A stretch of 64,000 nucleotides of DNA, from NCBI GenBank assembly GCA_036490335.1, contig DASXEB010000017.1, positions 372,001 to 436,000 on the forward strand, in the 5' to 3' direction. Position 1 is the stretch's first letter; each line of letters begins with the position of its first letter. The notes beneath the pieces are model-generated. The model made no database searches, had not been told where the DNA came from, and saw nothing but the letters and a program-made list of their open reading frames with translations. The position numbers and the translations under genes are program-made. Origin of the DNA: Palsa-1392 sp036490335 (GTDB taxonomy: Bacteria; Verrucomicrobiota; Verrucomicrobiia; Chthoniobacterales; UBA10450). Positions 42,611 to 50,801 of this stretch are shown in pieces.

Positions 42611-44098
42611 ATGTCCCTTGGCATCGTCGCAATCTGCCTCGCCATAGTTATAGGTGTTTACTTCTATAACAATCCACTCGGGCATAGCTCGTGGTTTCTA
42701 ACCCGGCGTTTCATTAACTGGTTTCCGCTCGGCATGACCTACTCATTCCTCTACATGGGACGTTACAATCTTACCGTGGCAAAAAACGCCCTCGGCTCGC
42801 GCCTTTCAAACGAGGAGTTTGGGATCATCTTTGCCGCCGGCACACTCACCTATGCCTTTTCCTTTCTCGTCAACGGCCCTTTCGTCGATAAGATTGGCGG
42901 CAAGAAAGGCATTCTCATCGCCGCGATCGGCACCGCCGCGGCTAACTCTGCCCTTGGAGTTATCACCTGGCTCGTCCTTACCGGTGGGTTGCAGATCAAG
43001 CTCGTCGGTATCTTCTCGCTCACTTATGCGCTTAACATGTATTTCCAGAGTTATGGCGCGGTCTCGATCATCAAGGTCAAGGCGAACTGGTTTCACGTCC
43101 GGGAACGCGGAATCTTTGGAGCCATTTTCGGCACGCTGATCTCCTTCGGGGTTTATTTCGCCTTCGATTGGGGCCAGGACATAATCAACATGACGAGGGT
43201 CTCCCCGCCTGCCAGCGCAGGCTTTCTGCAAACACTCCTCCGTCGAGTGTTTGTCTCGTTAGGCTCGACTCAGGATGCGACCTGGTCGGTGTTTTTTGTT
43301 CCGGCCACGATTCTTGTTGGCTGGGCCATCCTTGATGTCTTTCTTGTCGCGGACCGGCCGGAAGACGCAGGCTTTCCCTATCTCGAGACTCACGATGCTT
43401 CGACCGGCCGAATGGGTGAGAGTTACTCGACTCTCGACTTACTCAAGAAGGTTTTCCTTAATCCGCTCATGCTCATGTTTGCCGGCATCGAGTTAACGGC
43501 GGGAGTCATGCGGAACGGGATCATGCAATGGTATACGATTTTTGGTCATGAGATAAAACAGCCCGGCGCCGAAGGAATCGTCGCTAACTGGGGCTTGCTC
43601 CTTTGTATCTTTGGCATCGCCGGCGGATTCGCGGGTGGACTCGTCTCGGACAAAGTCTTTCAGTCGCGTCGCGGACCGCCGGCGGCGATCTGCTGCGGCC
43701 TAATGGTCATACTCAGCGGCGTGATGGCACTAACTATCTTTCGGTATCCTTTTATCGTTGGCGCGGCGGCGCTGCTTATTGTCGCGGCAGTAACTGGTGT
43801 GCACTCACTCATGTCGGGAACGGCGGCGGCCGATTTCGGCGGGCGCAAAGCGACTGCGACCTGCTCGGGGATCGTCGATGGCTGCGTCTATCTCGGAAGC
43901 GGCGTGCAGTCGCTTGGCGTCGGTTTTCTGGTGACGCACGCCGGCTGGCAGTGGTGGCCGGTCTTTCTCCTGCCCTTCGCGCTGATCGGCGGCCTGATCG
44001 CATGGCATATCTGGAATGAACTGCCCGCGGCGACGCGCGAATTCATTCGCAAGAGCGAAGGCAGAGATGCGCCGCTGGCGCCGAATCTGTCCGCCTAA
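42611..44098 (+). CDS. Organophosphate:phosphate antiporter (OPA family, GlpT/UhpT-like)
   Basis: 495 residues with 12 TM helices of the major facilitator superfamily. OPA marks: Y-M-G-R-Y-N-L-T-V-A-K near the first loop, G-P-F-V-D-K-I-G-G-K-K between helices 2 and 3, and the N-M-Y-F-Q-S-Y-G-A region. GlpT-type carriers exchange glycerol-3-phosphate or sugar phosphates for inorganic phosphate. It lies downstream of the Pho-box phosphoesterase on the same strand, supporting a phosphate-scavenging group. The TAA stop lies in a dispersed-motif copy. Confidence 0.88.
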   Translation: MSLGIVAICLAIVIGVYFYNNPLGHSSWFLTRRFINWFPLGMTYSFLYMGRYNLTVAKNALGSRLSNEEFGIIFAAGTLTYAFSFLVNGPFVDKIGGKKGILIAAIGTAAANSALGVITWLVLTGGLQIKLVGIFSLTYALNMYFQSYGAVSIIKVKANWFHVRERGIFGAIFGTLISFGVYFAFDWGQDIINMTRVSPPASAGFLQTLLRRVFVSLGSTQDATWSVFFVPATILVGWAILDVFLVADRPEDAGFPYLETHDASTGRMGESYSTLDLLKKVFLNPLMLMFAGIELTAGVMRNGIMQWYTIFGHEIKQPGAEGIVANWGLLLCIFGIAGGFAGGLVSDKVFQSRRGPPAAICCGLMVILSGVMALTIFRYPFIVGAAALLIVAAVTGVHSLMSGTAAADFGGRKATATCSGIVDGCVYLGSGVQSLGVGFLVTHAGWQWWPVFLLPFALIGGLIAWHIWNELPAATREFIRKSEGRDAPLAPNLSA

Positions 44099-44135
44099 CG
44101 AGTGTAACACTCGCACGAAAAGCGTCCCGCGATTT

Positions 44136-45671
44136 TCAAATCCAGAGCGTCCGATCGAAGGTGCGATATTGAATTGCCTCGCTCACATGCTCGGATCCAA
44201 TCGTGTCCGCTCCCGCGAGATCGGCGATCGTCCGCGACACTTTCAGGATGCGATCGTAAGCGCGCGCGCTCAGGTGCAGCTCCGTCATCGCGACGCGAAT
44301 CAACTCCTGCGAGTCCTCGCCTAACGAACAATACTGCTTGATCGCGCGCGGAGTCATGCGCGCGTTGCAGGTGATCCGTTTGTCGGATTGAAAACGCGCG
44401 CGCTGCCGTTCGCGCGCCGCGCCGACGCGCTCGCGGATCGCGCTCGATGGTTCTTCTGCGCGATTGCTCGCGATGTCGCGATATTCCACCGCGGGCACCT
44501 CGATGTGCAGATCGATGCGATCGAGCAGCGGCCCGGAAATGCGCTGGCGATAACGCTGCACCTGCACCGGGCTGCAACGGCATTCGCGTTTCAGGTCGCC
44601 GAAATATCCGCACGGGCACGGATTCATCGCCGCGACGAGCATGAACTCCGACGGAAACGTCACCGTCCCGGCCGCGCGCGAGACCGTCACGCGACCATCC
44701 TCGAGCGGTTGCCGCATCACTTCGAGTGTCGAGCGTTTGAACTCCGGCAGCTCGTCGAGAAAAAGCACGCCGTTGTGCGCGACACTCACTTCGCCCGGCG
44801 CCGGCGTGGCCGAGCCGCCTAACAATCCGACATCGGAAATCGTGTGATGCGGCGAGCGAAACGGCCGCGTCGCGACGAACGAGCGTTCCGCGCCTAACAA
44901 TCCCGCGATGCTGTGAATTTTCGTCGTCTCGATCGCTTCCTCGAGCGCCATCGGCGGCATGATCGTGGCGATGCGTTTCGAGAGCATCGATTTGCCCGAG
45001 CCGGGCGGCCCGATCATGAGAATGTTGTGTCCGCCCGCGACCGCGACTTCGACCGCGCGCTTGACGTGCGCCTGGCCTTTCACGTCCGCGAAATCGACTT
45101 CATAATTTTGATGCGTCGAAAAAAATTGCGCAAGATCGCCGCGCACCGGCGCGAGCGTGGTTTCGCCGGTGAGAAATTGAAACGCCTCGCGCAAATTGCG
45201 CGCGCCGAAAACATCGATCCCGTCGACCATCGCGGCCTCCGGCGCGTTTGCTTCCGGCACGATCAGCCCGCGTTTGCCGCGACGCCGCGCCTCGAGCGCG
45301 ATCGGAAGCACGCCTTTGACCGGACGAATCGCGCCGGTCAACGCCAGCTCGCCGACGAAGCTGTAACTCTCGATATTTTCCGCCGCGATTTCCTGGCTGA
45401 CCGCGATCATGCCGAGCGCGATCGGCAAATCGAAACTCGGCCCTTCTTTTTTAATGTCGGCCGGCGCGAGATTGATCGTGGTGCGCGAACGCGGCCAGCG
45501 AAAGCCGCTGTTTGCGATCGCGGTCGTGACGCGGTCGCGGCTTTCCTTCACCGCCGTGTCGGGCAAACCGACAATCACAATCGCCGGATCGCCCGCGCCC
45601 GCGTTGACCTCGATCTCGACTTCGTAGGCTTCGACGCCGAAGACGGCGGCGGAGTAGATTTTCGCGAGCAC
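44136..45671 (-). CDS. comM: YifB/ComM family Mg-chelatase-like AAA ATPase
   Basis: 511 residues from the GTG at 45671 (L-A-K-I-Y-S-A-A-V-F-G-V is the usual N-terminus); an ATG at 45707 is the alternative. A Lon-like N-terminal domain, the Walker A G-P-P-G-S-G-K-S-M-L, Walker B L-F-L-D-E-L-P-E-F and the C-P-C-G-Y zinc-like region are present. In Vibrio and Haemophilus, ComM is a hexameric helicase for branch migration during natural transformation. Near-matches GCCTAACAA occur at about 44818 and 44893. Confidence 0.95.
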   Translation of the reverse strand: MLAKIYSAAVFGVEAYEVEIEVNAGAGDPAIVIVGLPDTAVKESRDRVTTAIANSGFRWPRSRTTINLAPADIKKEGPSFDLPIALGMIAVSQEIAAENIESYSFVGELALTGAIRPVKGVLPIALEARRRGKRGLIVPEANAPEAAMVDGIDVFGARNLREAFQFLTGETTLAPVRGDLAQFFSTHQNYEVDFADVKGQAHVKRAVEVAVAGGHNILMIGPPGSGKSMLSKRIATIMPPMALEEAIETTKIHSIAGLLGAERSFVATRPFRSPHHTISDVGLLGGSATPAPGEVSVAHNGVLFLDELPEFKRSTLEVMRQPLEDGRVTVSRAAGTVTFPSEFMLVAAMNPCPCGYFGDLKRECRCSPVQVQRYRQRISGPLLDRIDLHIEVPAVEYRDIASNRAEEPSSAIRERVGAARERQRARFQSDKRITCNARMTPRAIKQYCSLGEDSQELIRVAMTELHLSARAYDRILKVSRTIADLAGADTIGSEHVSEAIQYRTFDRTLWI

Positions 45672-45727
45672 GGTCGGGAGATTGGCAGAAGCGCCGCCGA
45701 AGTCCAAGCCGCGCGCGACTCGTTAGA

Positions 45728-46179
45728 CTAATAATTCACGCGATCGGGTTTGGCGAGCCATTCGCGAAAAAGTTTTGCGGAATTTTCGCTCGCCATTTGC
45801 TCCATCGGCAAGGATCGGGCCGCAGCGTCGAGCGAAAGCTGCTCGTAAATAAAATGATCGTCGAACCCGATCGCGGCCGCGTCGTGGCGGGTGCGGGCGT
45901 AAAAAACTTTCGCGATCCGTGCCCAATAAATCGCCGCCAGACACATCGGACAGGCTCGCAGCTCGCGTAGAGTTCGCAGCCGCGCAGATCGAATTTGTCT
46001 AACGAATGGCAGGCTTCGCGAATTGCGACGATCTCGGCGTGCGCGGTCGGATCGCGTGTCGTGACGACCCGATTGCAGCCGCGGCCGACAATTTTTCCCT
46101 CGCAAAGAATGATCGCGCCGAACGGGCCGCCGAGATTTGAATTCATCCCGGCGCGGCCTAACGAGATCGCCTCATCCAT
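45728..46179 (-). pseudogene. guaD: Guanine deaminase (GuaD-type cytidine/deoxycytidylate deaminase fold), frameshifted
   Basis: From M-D-E-A-I-S-L-G the frame reads T-A-H-A-E-I-V-A-I and E-L-Y-A-S-C-E-P; then a one-base loss near 45951-45954 shifts it. In the other frame C-P-M-C-L-A-A-I-Y-W-A-R ... G-F-D-D-H-F-I-Y continues to the stop at 45728. Restored, it closely follows Bacillus GuaD, with the zinc ligands His (H-A-E) and the two Cys (P-C-P-M-C). The break falls in the catalytic PCxxC. It is the last gene of the pyrimidine/purine catabolism cluster. Confidence 0.82.
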
Positions 46180-46199
46180 CCACTTCTCGTTAGGCAAAT

Positions 46200-47540
46200 T
46201 CACAAACGTGCCAGCGCCTGGTCCAAAACCTCGAGAATAAAATCGGCGTCGTCGCGATGAATGCACATCGGCGGCGAAAACCGAATCGTCTGCCCGTGCA
46301 GCCCGCCTTTGCCTAACAACAAGCCCATCTCGCGGCAACTCTCGAGCACTTGCGCGCACTCGGCTCTGGCAGGTTCCTTCGTCACGCGGTCTTTCACCAG
46401 TTCGAGGCCGCGCAACAGACCTTCGCCGCGCGCGTCGCCAATGATGTTGTGCTTTTCCTTCAGCCTAACGAGTCCGTCGGCGAGGCGTTTTCCGATCGCG
46501 AGCGAATTAGCCTGCAGTTTTTCCCGCTCGATCACTTCGAGGACAGCCTTGCCCTGCGCGCAAACGACCGGGTTTCCGCCGAAGGTACTGAAGTGCGTTC
46601 GCTGCGCGAGCGCGGCGGCGATTTTCGGCGTGGTCACCACTGCGCCGAGCGGCGCGCCGTTCCCGATGCCTTTCGCCATCGTCACAATGTCCGGGATGAC
46701 GCCTTGGATTTCGAATCCCCAGTAATGCGTGCCGGTGCGGCCGAAGCCGGTCTGCACTTCGTCCGCGATGCAAACGCCGCCGGCCGCGCGGACGTGCGCG
46801 TAGGCATGCGCGAGGTATTCGTTAGGGAAAACGACGCAGCCGCCGACGCCCTGAATCGATTCGGCGATGAAGCCCGCGACCTGGCCCGAAGTCGCGAAGT
46901 CGATCAGGCTCTTCACGTCGGCGGCGTAGTTTTTGCCAGCGGCGGGATCGTCGCGGCCCCATGCGCCGCGATACGGATCGGGCGCGATCGCGTGATGCAC
47001 GCCGAAACTGTGCGGCACGTTAAATTTCCAGGTGCCGTGCGCGGTCAGGGCCATGCCGGAAGCGTTGCCGCCGTGATAGGCGTTGCGCAACGCGATCACG
47101 TCGTAGTTGCCTGTGTAAGCGCGCGCCATGAGCAGCGCGAGATCGTTCGCTTCCGAACCGGAATTGACGAAGTAGCAGACCTTCAGCTCGCCTGGCATTT
47201 TCGCGGCGAGCGCCTCCGCGTATTCGGCGATGTTCGGGTGCAAATAAATCGTGGTCGAATGCGGCAGCAATTCGTTCTGCCGCTGCGCCGCCGCGACGAC
47301 CTCGGGATGACAATGTCCAACGCTGATTGTGACGATGCCGCCTAACGCGTCTAGGTAGCGACGTCCGGTTTCGTCCCAGACATATTGCATTTTGCCCTCA
47401 ACAATCGTCAGGGGATTCTTGTAATAGAGGAAAATTCCGGGATTGAGGAATTCTTTGCGCAAACGAAGAATCTCCGCCGCCGAAGGACCATGGTACGGCG
47501 CTGGTTCATGATCGAACGGTGGAAGCTGCGGCAATTGCAT
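46200..47540 (-). CDS. Class III aminotransferase, AGXT2/beta-alanine-pyruvate type
   Basis: 446 residues. PLP motifs: V-N-S-G-S-E-A-N-D, N-A-Y-H-G-G, C-I-A-D-E-V-Q-T-G-F-G-R-T-G, and T-M-A-K-G-I-G-N-G with the Schiff-base Lys. The N-terminus Y-Y-K-N-P-L-T-I-V-E-G and the A-x-K-x-P-G-E-L region are characteristic of AGXT2. That enzyme transaminates beta-alanine and beta-aminoisobutyrate, the end products of reductive pyrimidine breakdown, fitting the dihydropyrimidinase-PreA-PreT genes upstream. Beta-ureidopropionase is not in the window. Confidence 0.88.
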   Translation of the reverse strand: MQLPQLPPFDHEPAPYHGPSAAEILRLRKEFLNPGIFLYYKNPLTIVEGKMQYVWDETGRRYLDALGGIVTISVGHCHPEVVAAAQRQNELLPHSTTIYLHPNIAEYAEALAAKMPGELKVCYFVNSGSEANDLALLMARAYTGNYDVIALRNAYHGGNASGMALTAHGTWKFNVPHSFGVHHAIAPDPYRGAWGRDDPAAGKNYAADVKSLIDFATSGQVAGFIAESIQGVGGCVVFPNEYLAHAYAHVRAAGGVCIADEVQTGFGRTGTHYWGFEIQGVIPDIVTMAKGIGNGAPLGAVVTTPKIAAALAQRTHFSTFGGNPVVCAQGKAVLEVIEREKLQANSLAIGKRLADGLVRLKEKHNIIGDARGEGLLRGLELVKDRVTKEPARAECAQVLESCREMGLLLGKGGLHGQTIRFSPPMCIHRDDADFILEVLDQALARL

Positions 47541-47588
47541 AGTTACATTCGTTAGGCAGAGGCCACTGTCGTTGTGCTGGTGATCCTA

Positions 47589-48065
47589 TTACTCCAGCGG
47601 TTCTAACATTGTGCCGCGACAGTTGGCACTGCCGCAATGACACTGAAAAAGACGCTCGAGCCTTTTTGTCCGTCGGTCGGCCGGCTCCAATCGATAGTCA
47701 TAGAATAACTCATCGCCGGGCCGCAAAGTGCGCCGAGCAAAGACATAGATGCGACCGTTTCGTTCGCCTGTCTCGCAGTTAGGTTCACAGGAATGATTGA
47801 TCCAGCGTGATTCATTTCCGCCGACCGCAGCGTTAATGACGTTGCCATTGTCGAGCGAGAAAAAAAACGTGTGGTGAGGATTCGCCGGATCGTGCGGCGG
47901 CAGATCCTGCGCCGCTTTCCAGGGTATGTGCTCGCCGGCGTATTCGATGATTCGCGCTCCTTTGCGGATCTTAGCAGTCGCAAAAACACCTTTGCCGTGC
48001 ACCTGCGATTTTCCGACGCGGATAAGCGATTGGTGCGACTTGCGCGCGCCTCTTCGAGTTACCAT
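47589..48065 (-). CDS. SET-domain lysine methyltransferase-like protein
   Basis: 158 residues from M-V-T-R-R-G-A-R. A SET domain of minimal size: V-H-G-K-G-V-F-A, R-W-I-N-H-S-C-E-P-N-C, G-D-E-L-F-Y-D-Y (catalytic Tyr), then a post-SET zinc site C-H-C-G-S-A-N-C-R-G. These are the SAM-binding and pseudoknot motifs of eukaryotic-type lysine methyltransferases. The bacterial target is unknown. It lies, oddly, between dihydropyrimidinase and the aminotransferase genes on the same strand. Confidence 0.88.
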   Translation of the reverse strand: MVTRRGARKSHQSLIRVGKSQVHGKGVFATAKIRKGARIIEYAGEHIPWKAAQDLPPHDPANPHHTFFFSLDNGNVINAAVGGNESRWINHSCEPNCETGERNGRIYVFARRTLRPGDELFYDYRLEPADRRTKRLERLFQCHCGSANCRGTMLEPLE

Positions 48066-48072
48066 TGCTAAA

Positions 48073-49467
48073 CTAGTTGGTTGGTAACTCCGATGCAGGC
48101 TCACGACGCAAAAATTTCCCGCGACCCGGGTCGCCGACAAACTCGCCGTCGCGCGCCGCGATTTCTCCGCGAAGAGTTACAATGTGCGGCCGGCCTTCAA
48201 TCGTTAGGCCTTCAAAAGAGTTATAGTCCACATTCATATAATGAGTCTTGGCCGAGATGGTCCCACGATAAGTCGGATCGTAAACGACGAGGTCGGCATC
48301 GCTCCCGACCTGAATCGCACCTTTGCGAGGGAAAAGGCCAAAAATTCTCGCCGTCTGCGTACTGGCCGTGTCGACAAAGCGATGCAAGTCCATCCGCCCG
48401 CGCCTGACTCCATAAGTATAATAAAGATTGATTCGATCCTCGAGCGACGGAATGCCGTTCGGTATCTTTGTAAAGTCATCTCGACCCATCACCTTTTGAG
48501 TTCCGAAATCAAAGGGCGCGTGATCGGTCGCGATCGTCGAGATGGAACCGTCGCGCAAACCATTCCAAAGCACTTCCTGATTTTCGCGATCGCGCAACGG
48601 CGGCGACATGATTTGCTTGGCGCCTTCGAAGCCGGGTTTCTCGGCATCGGTGCGATCGAGCAGGAGATATTGAATAAGTGTCTCGATCCAGACTCGGGCG
48701 CCTCGTCGCTTCGCGCGCAGGGCTTCGCGGAGTGACTCTTCGCAACTGAGATGAACAATATAAACCGACGCGCCGGTGATCTCGGCGAACGTCGTCAGAT
48801 GATGCACGCCCTCGGCTTCGACCAACGGCGGGCGGCTCCAGTAATGCCATTCCGGGCCGGTTTTTCCCGCGCACAGGAGTTGTTCCTGGAGAGCCGCGAT
48901 CAGGTCGGCATTCTCGCAATGCGCAGTCGTGATCACGCCTAACGAGTATGAGAGTCGCAGAATCTGAAATAGCTCTTCATCACTGACTCCGAACGCGCCT
49001 TTGTAGGCAAGAAAGACCTTAAAGCTGCTAACTCCGCGCGTGACGATCTCGCGCAGGTCGCGCTCGGCTTCCGAGTCATAGCGAGTCACTCCCATGTGGA
49101 AGCTGAAGTCGCAGGCGCTGGCCCCTTCGGCCTTGCCGAGCCAGAGCTCAAACGCGTCGAGCGGCCGATCTGTACGCGCGGGACAAATCATCTCGATAAA
49201 AGTGGTCGTGCCGCCGACAAGGGCCGCGCGGCTCGCGGTGGCATGAGTGTCTTTCGCAAACGTGCCCATGAACGGCAGGTAGATGTGAACGTGGGGGTCG
49301 ATAAAGCCGGGAAAGACATACTTGCCGGTCGCGTCGACAATCCTTGTCTCGTTAGGCGCGGAAAGGTCACGACCAATTTTTGTAATTGTTTCCGCTTCGC
49401 AAAAGATATCGGCGGTGTAACGCTCGTTAGGCGTCACAACCTCACCGTTTTTGATCAACAGACTCAC
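48073..49467 (-). CDS. hydA: Dihydropyrimidinase (D-hydantoinase)
   Basis: 464 residues. Opens dihydrouracil/dihydrothymine rings to N-carbamoyl-beta-amino acids. Metal site: D-P-H-V-H near residue 60, the carbamylated Lys in S-S-F-K-V-F-L-A-Y, His in T-A-H-C-E and I-V-H-L-S, Asp in A-T-D-H-A-P-F. The S-x-x-D/N-R/P-N-G signature I-P-N-G-I-P-S-L-E-D-R is complete. It lies 16 bp after preA. Confidence 0.94.
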   Translation of the reverse strand: MSLLIKNGEVVTPNERYTADIFCEAETITKIGRDLSAPNETRIVDATGKYVFPGFIDPHVHIYLPFMGTFAKDTHATASRAALVGGTTTFIEMICPARTDRPLDAFELWLGKAEGASACDFSFHMGVTRYDSEAERDLREIVTRGVSSFKVFLAYKGAFGVSDEELFQILRLSYSLGVITTAHCENADLIAALQEQLLCAGKTGPEWHYWSRPPLVEAEGVHHLTTFAEITGASVYIVHLSCEESLREALRAKRRGARVWIETLIQYLLLDRTDAEKPGFEGAKQIMSPPLRDRENQEVLWNGLRDGSISTIATDHAPFDFGTQKVMGRDDFTKIPNGIPSLEDRINLYYTYGVRRGRMDLHRFVDTASTQTARIFGLFPRKGAIQVGSDADLVVYDPTYRGTISAKTHYMNVDYNSFEGLTIEGRPHIVTLRGEIAARDGEFVGDPGRGKFLRREPASELPTN

Positions 49468-49483
49468 GAGTTATCTTTAGTTG

Positions 49484-50794
49484 TCACGGATGCGGCACAA
49501 AGGCAGTCGCGTCGCCGGCCGCGAGTCGGGTCTGATAGTCGGCCCATGTCAGAGGTGGAAGACCATTCTCCACGCTTACCATCGTGATACAGTCAAGGAC
49601 CGGGCAGACTAACGAACAAAGGTTGCAGCCGACGCATTCAGTCTCTTTGATTTCCGGGACCGGCTTGCCGGGAATGCGGCCGGGGCCGAGGCCATGCAGT
49701 TTTGAATCCACGAGCGCGATTGCTTGGTGAGCGCCATCTTCGCAGGCGATGTAGCACAAGTTACAGCCAATGCATTTGGCGTAATCGATTCGCGCCAGCC
49801 GCTGATAATTCAAATCGAGGTCTTCCCATCGCCGGACGGAATTAAGAGCCCGCCCTTTCAAGTCACCGAGACTAGCGAAGCCTTTCGCATCGAGATAACC
49901 GCTCAGGCCGTCAATCAGGTCGTCGACGATGCGGAAGCCATAGTGCATGATCGCGGTGCAAAGCTGCACCGTCGTCGATCCGAGTGCGATGAACTCGGCC
50001 GCGTCGCGCCAGGTCGCGATCCCGCCGATACCGGAGATGGGAAGATTAATTTCCAGATCGGACGCACACGAGTGGACCATGTTCAGCGCGATCGGTCTTA
50101 CCGCTGGACCGGCGTATCCGCCGTGCGAACTCAAGCCGCCGACGAACGGCTCGGGCACGAAGTTATCCAGGTTCACCTGCGTGATGCTGTTAATCGTGTT
50201 GATGAGTGAGATGGCGTCGGCGCCGCCTTCTTTCGCGGCACGCGCGGCGGCGGTGATGTCGGTGATGTTGGGGGTGAGTTTGACGATGACCGGAATCGTC
50301 GCCGCTTCCTTCACCCAACTCACGATCGTCTTCGTGACCTCGGGATTCTGACCGACAGCGGATCCCATCCCGCGCTCGCACATGCCGTGCGGACATCCGA
50401 AATTCAGCTCGATCCCGTCGGCGCCGCCATCGGCTGCTCGCTGCACGAACTCGTGCCATTGCGCGCGCGTCTCGACCATCAGCGAGGCGATGACGGCATT
50501 GTCGGGCCAGCGCTTTTTCACTTCGGCGATTTCGCGAAAGTTCGTCTCCGGCGCGCGATCGCTGATCAGCTCGATGTTGTTAAAGCCGACCATGCGCACG
50601 CCGCCGTGATCGATCGATGAGTAACGGGACGATGTGTTGCGCGTCGGCTCGCCGATCGTCTTCCAAACCACGCCGCCCCAGCCGGCCTCGAACGCGCGGT
50701 GCGCCTGGTAAGCGGTGTTCGACGGCGGGCCGGAGGCGACCCAGAAAGGATTCGGCGATTTGATGCCAGCAAAATTGGCCGCGAGATCAGCCAT
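49484..50794 (-). CDS. preA: NAD-dependent dihydropyrimidine dehydrogenase, catalytic/FeS subunit
   Basis: 436 residues: an FMN-binding dihydroorotate-dehydrogenase-like barrel (K-S-P-N-P-F-W-V-A-S-G-P, N-F-G-C-P-H, V-K-L-T-P-N) and a C-terminal ferredoxin part with two 4Fe-4S motifs, C-I-G-C-N-L-C-Y-I-A-C and C-V-G-C-N-L-C-S-L-V-C-P. The active Cys is in the N-F-G-C-P-H-G-M-C-E-R region. With PreT it reduces uracil and thymine in the first step of the reductive pathway. Confidence 0.95.
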   Translation of the reverse strand: MADLAANFAGIKSPNPFWVASGPPSNTAYQAHRAFEAGWGGVVWKTIGEPTRNTSSRYSSIDHGGVRMVGFNNIELISDRAPETNFREIAEVKKRWPDNAVIASLMVETRAQWHEFVQRAADGGADGIELNFGCPHGMCERGMGSAVGQNPEVTKTIVSWVKEAATIPVIVKLTPNITDITAAARAAKEGGADAISLINTINSITQVNLDNFVPEPFVGGLSSHGGYAGPAVRPIALNMVHSCASDLEINLPISGIGGIATWRDAAEFIALGSTTVQLCTAIMHYGFRIVDDLIDGLSGYLDAKGFASLGDLKGRALNSVRRWEDLDLNYQRLARIDYAKCIGCNLCYIACEDGAHQAIALVDSKLHGLGPGRIPGKPVPEIKETECVGCNLCSLVCPVLDCITMVSVENGLPPLTWADYQTRLAAGDATAFVPHP

Positions 50795-50801
50795 CGTTAG
50801 G

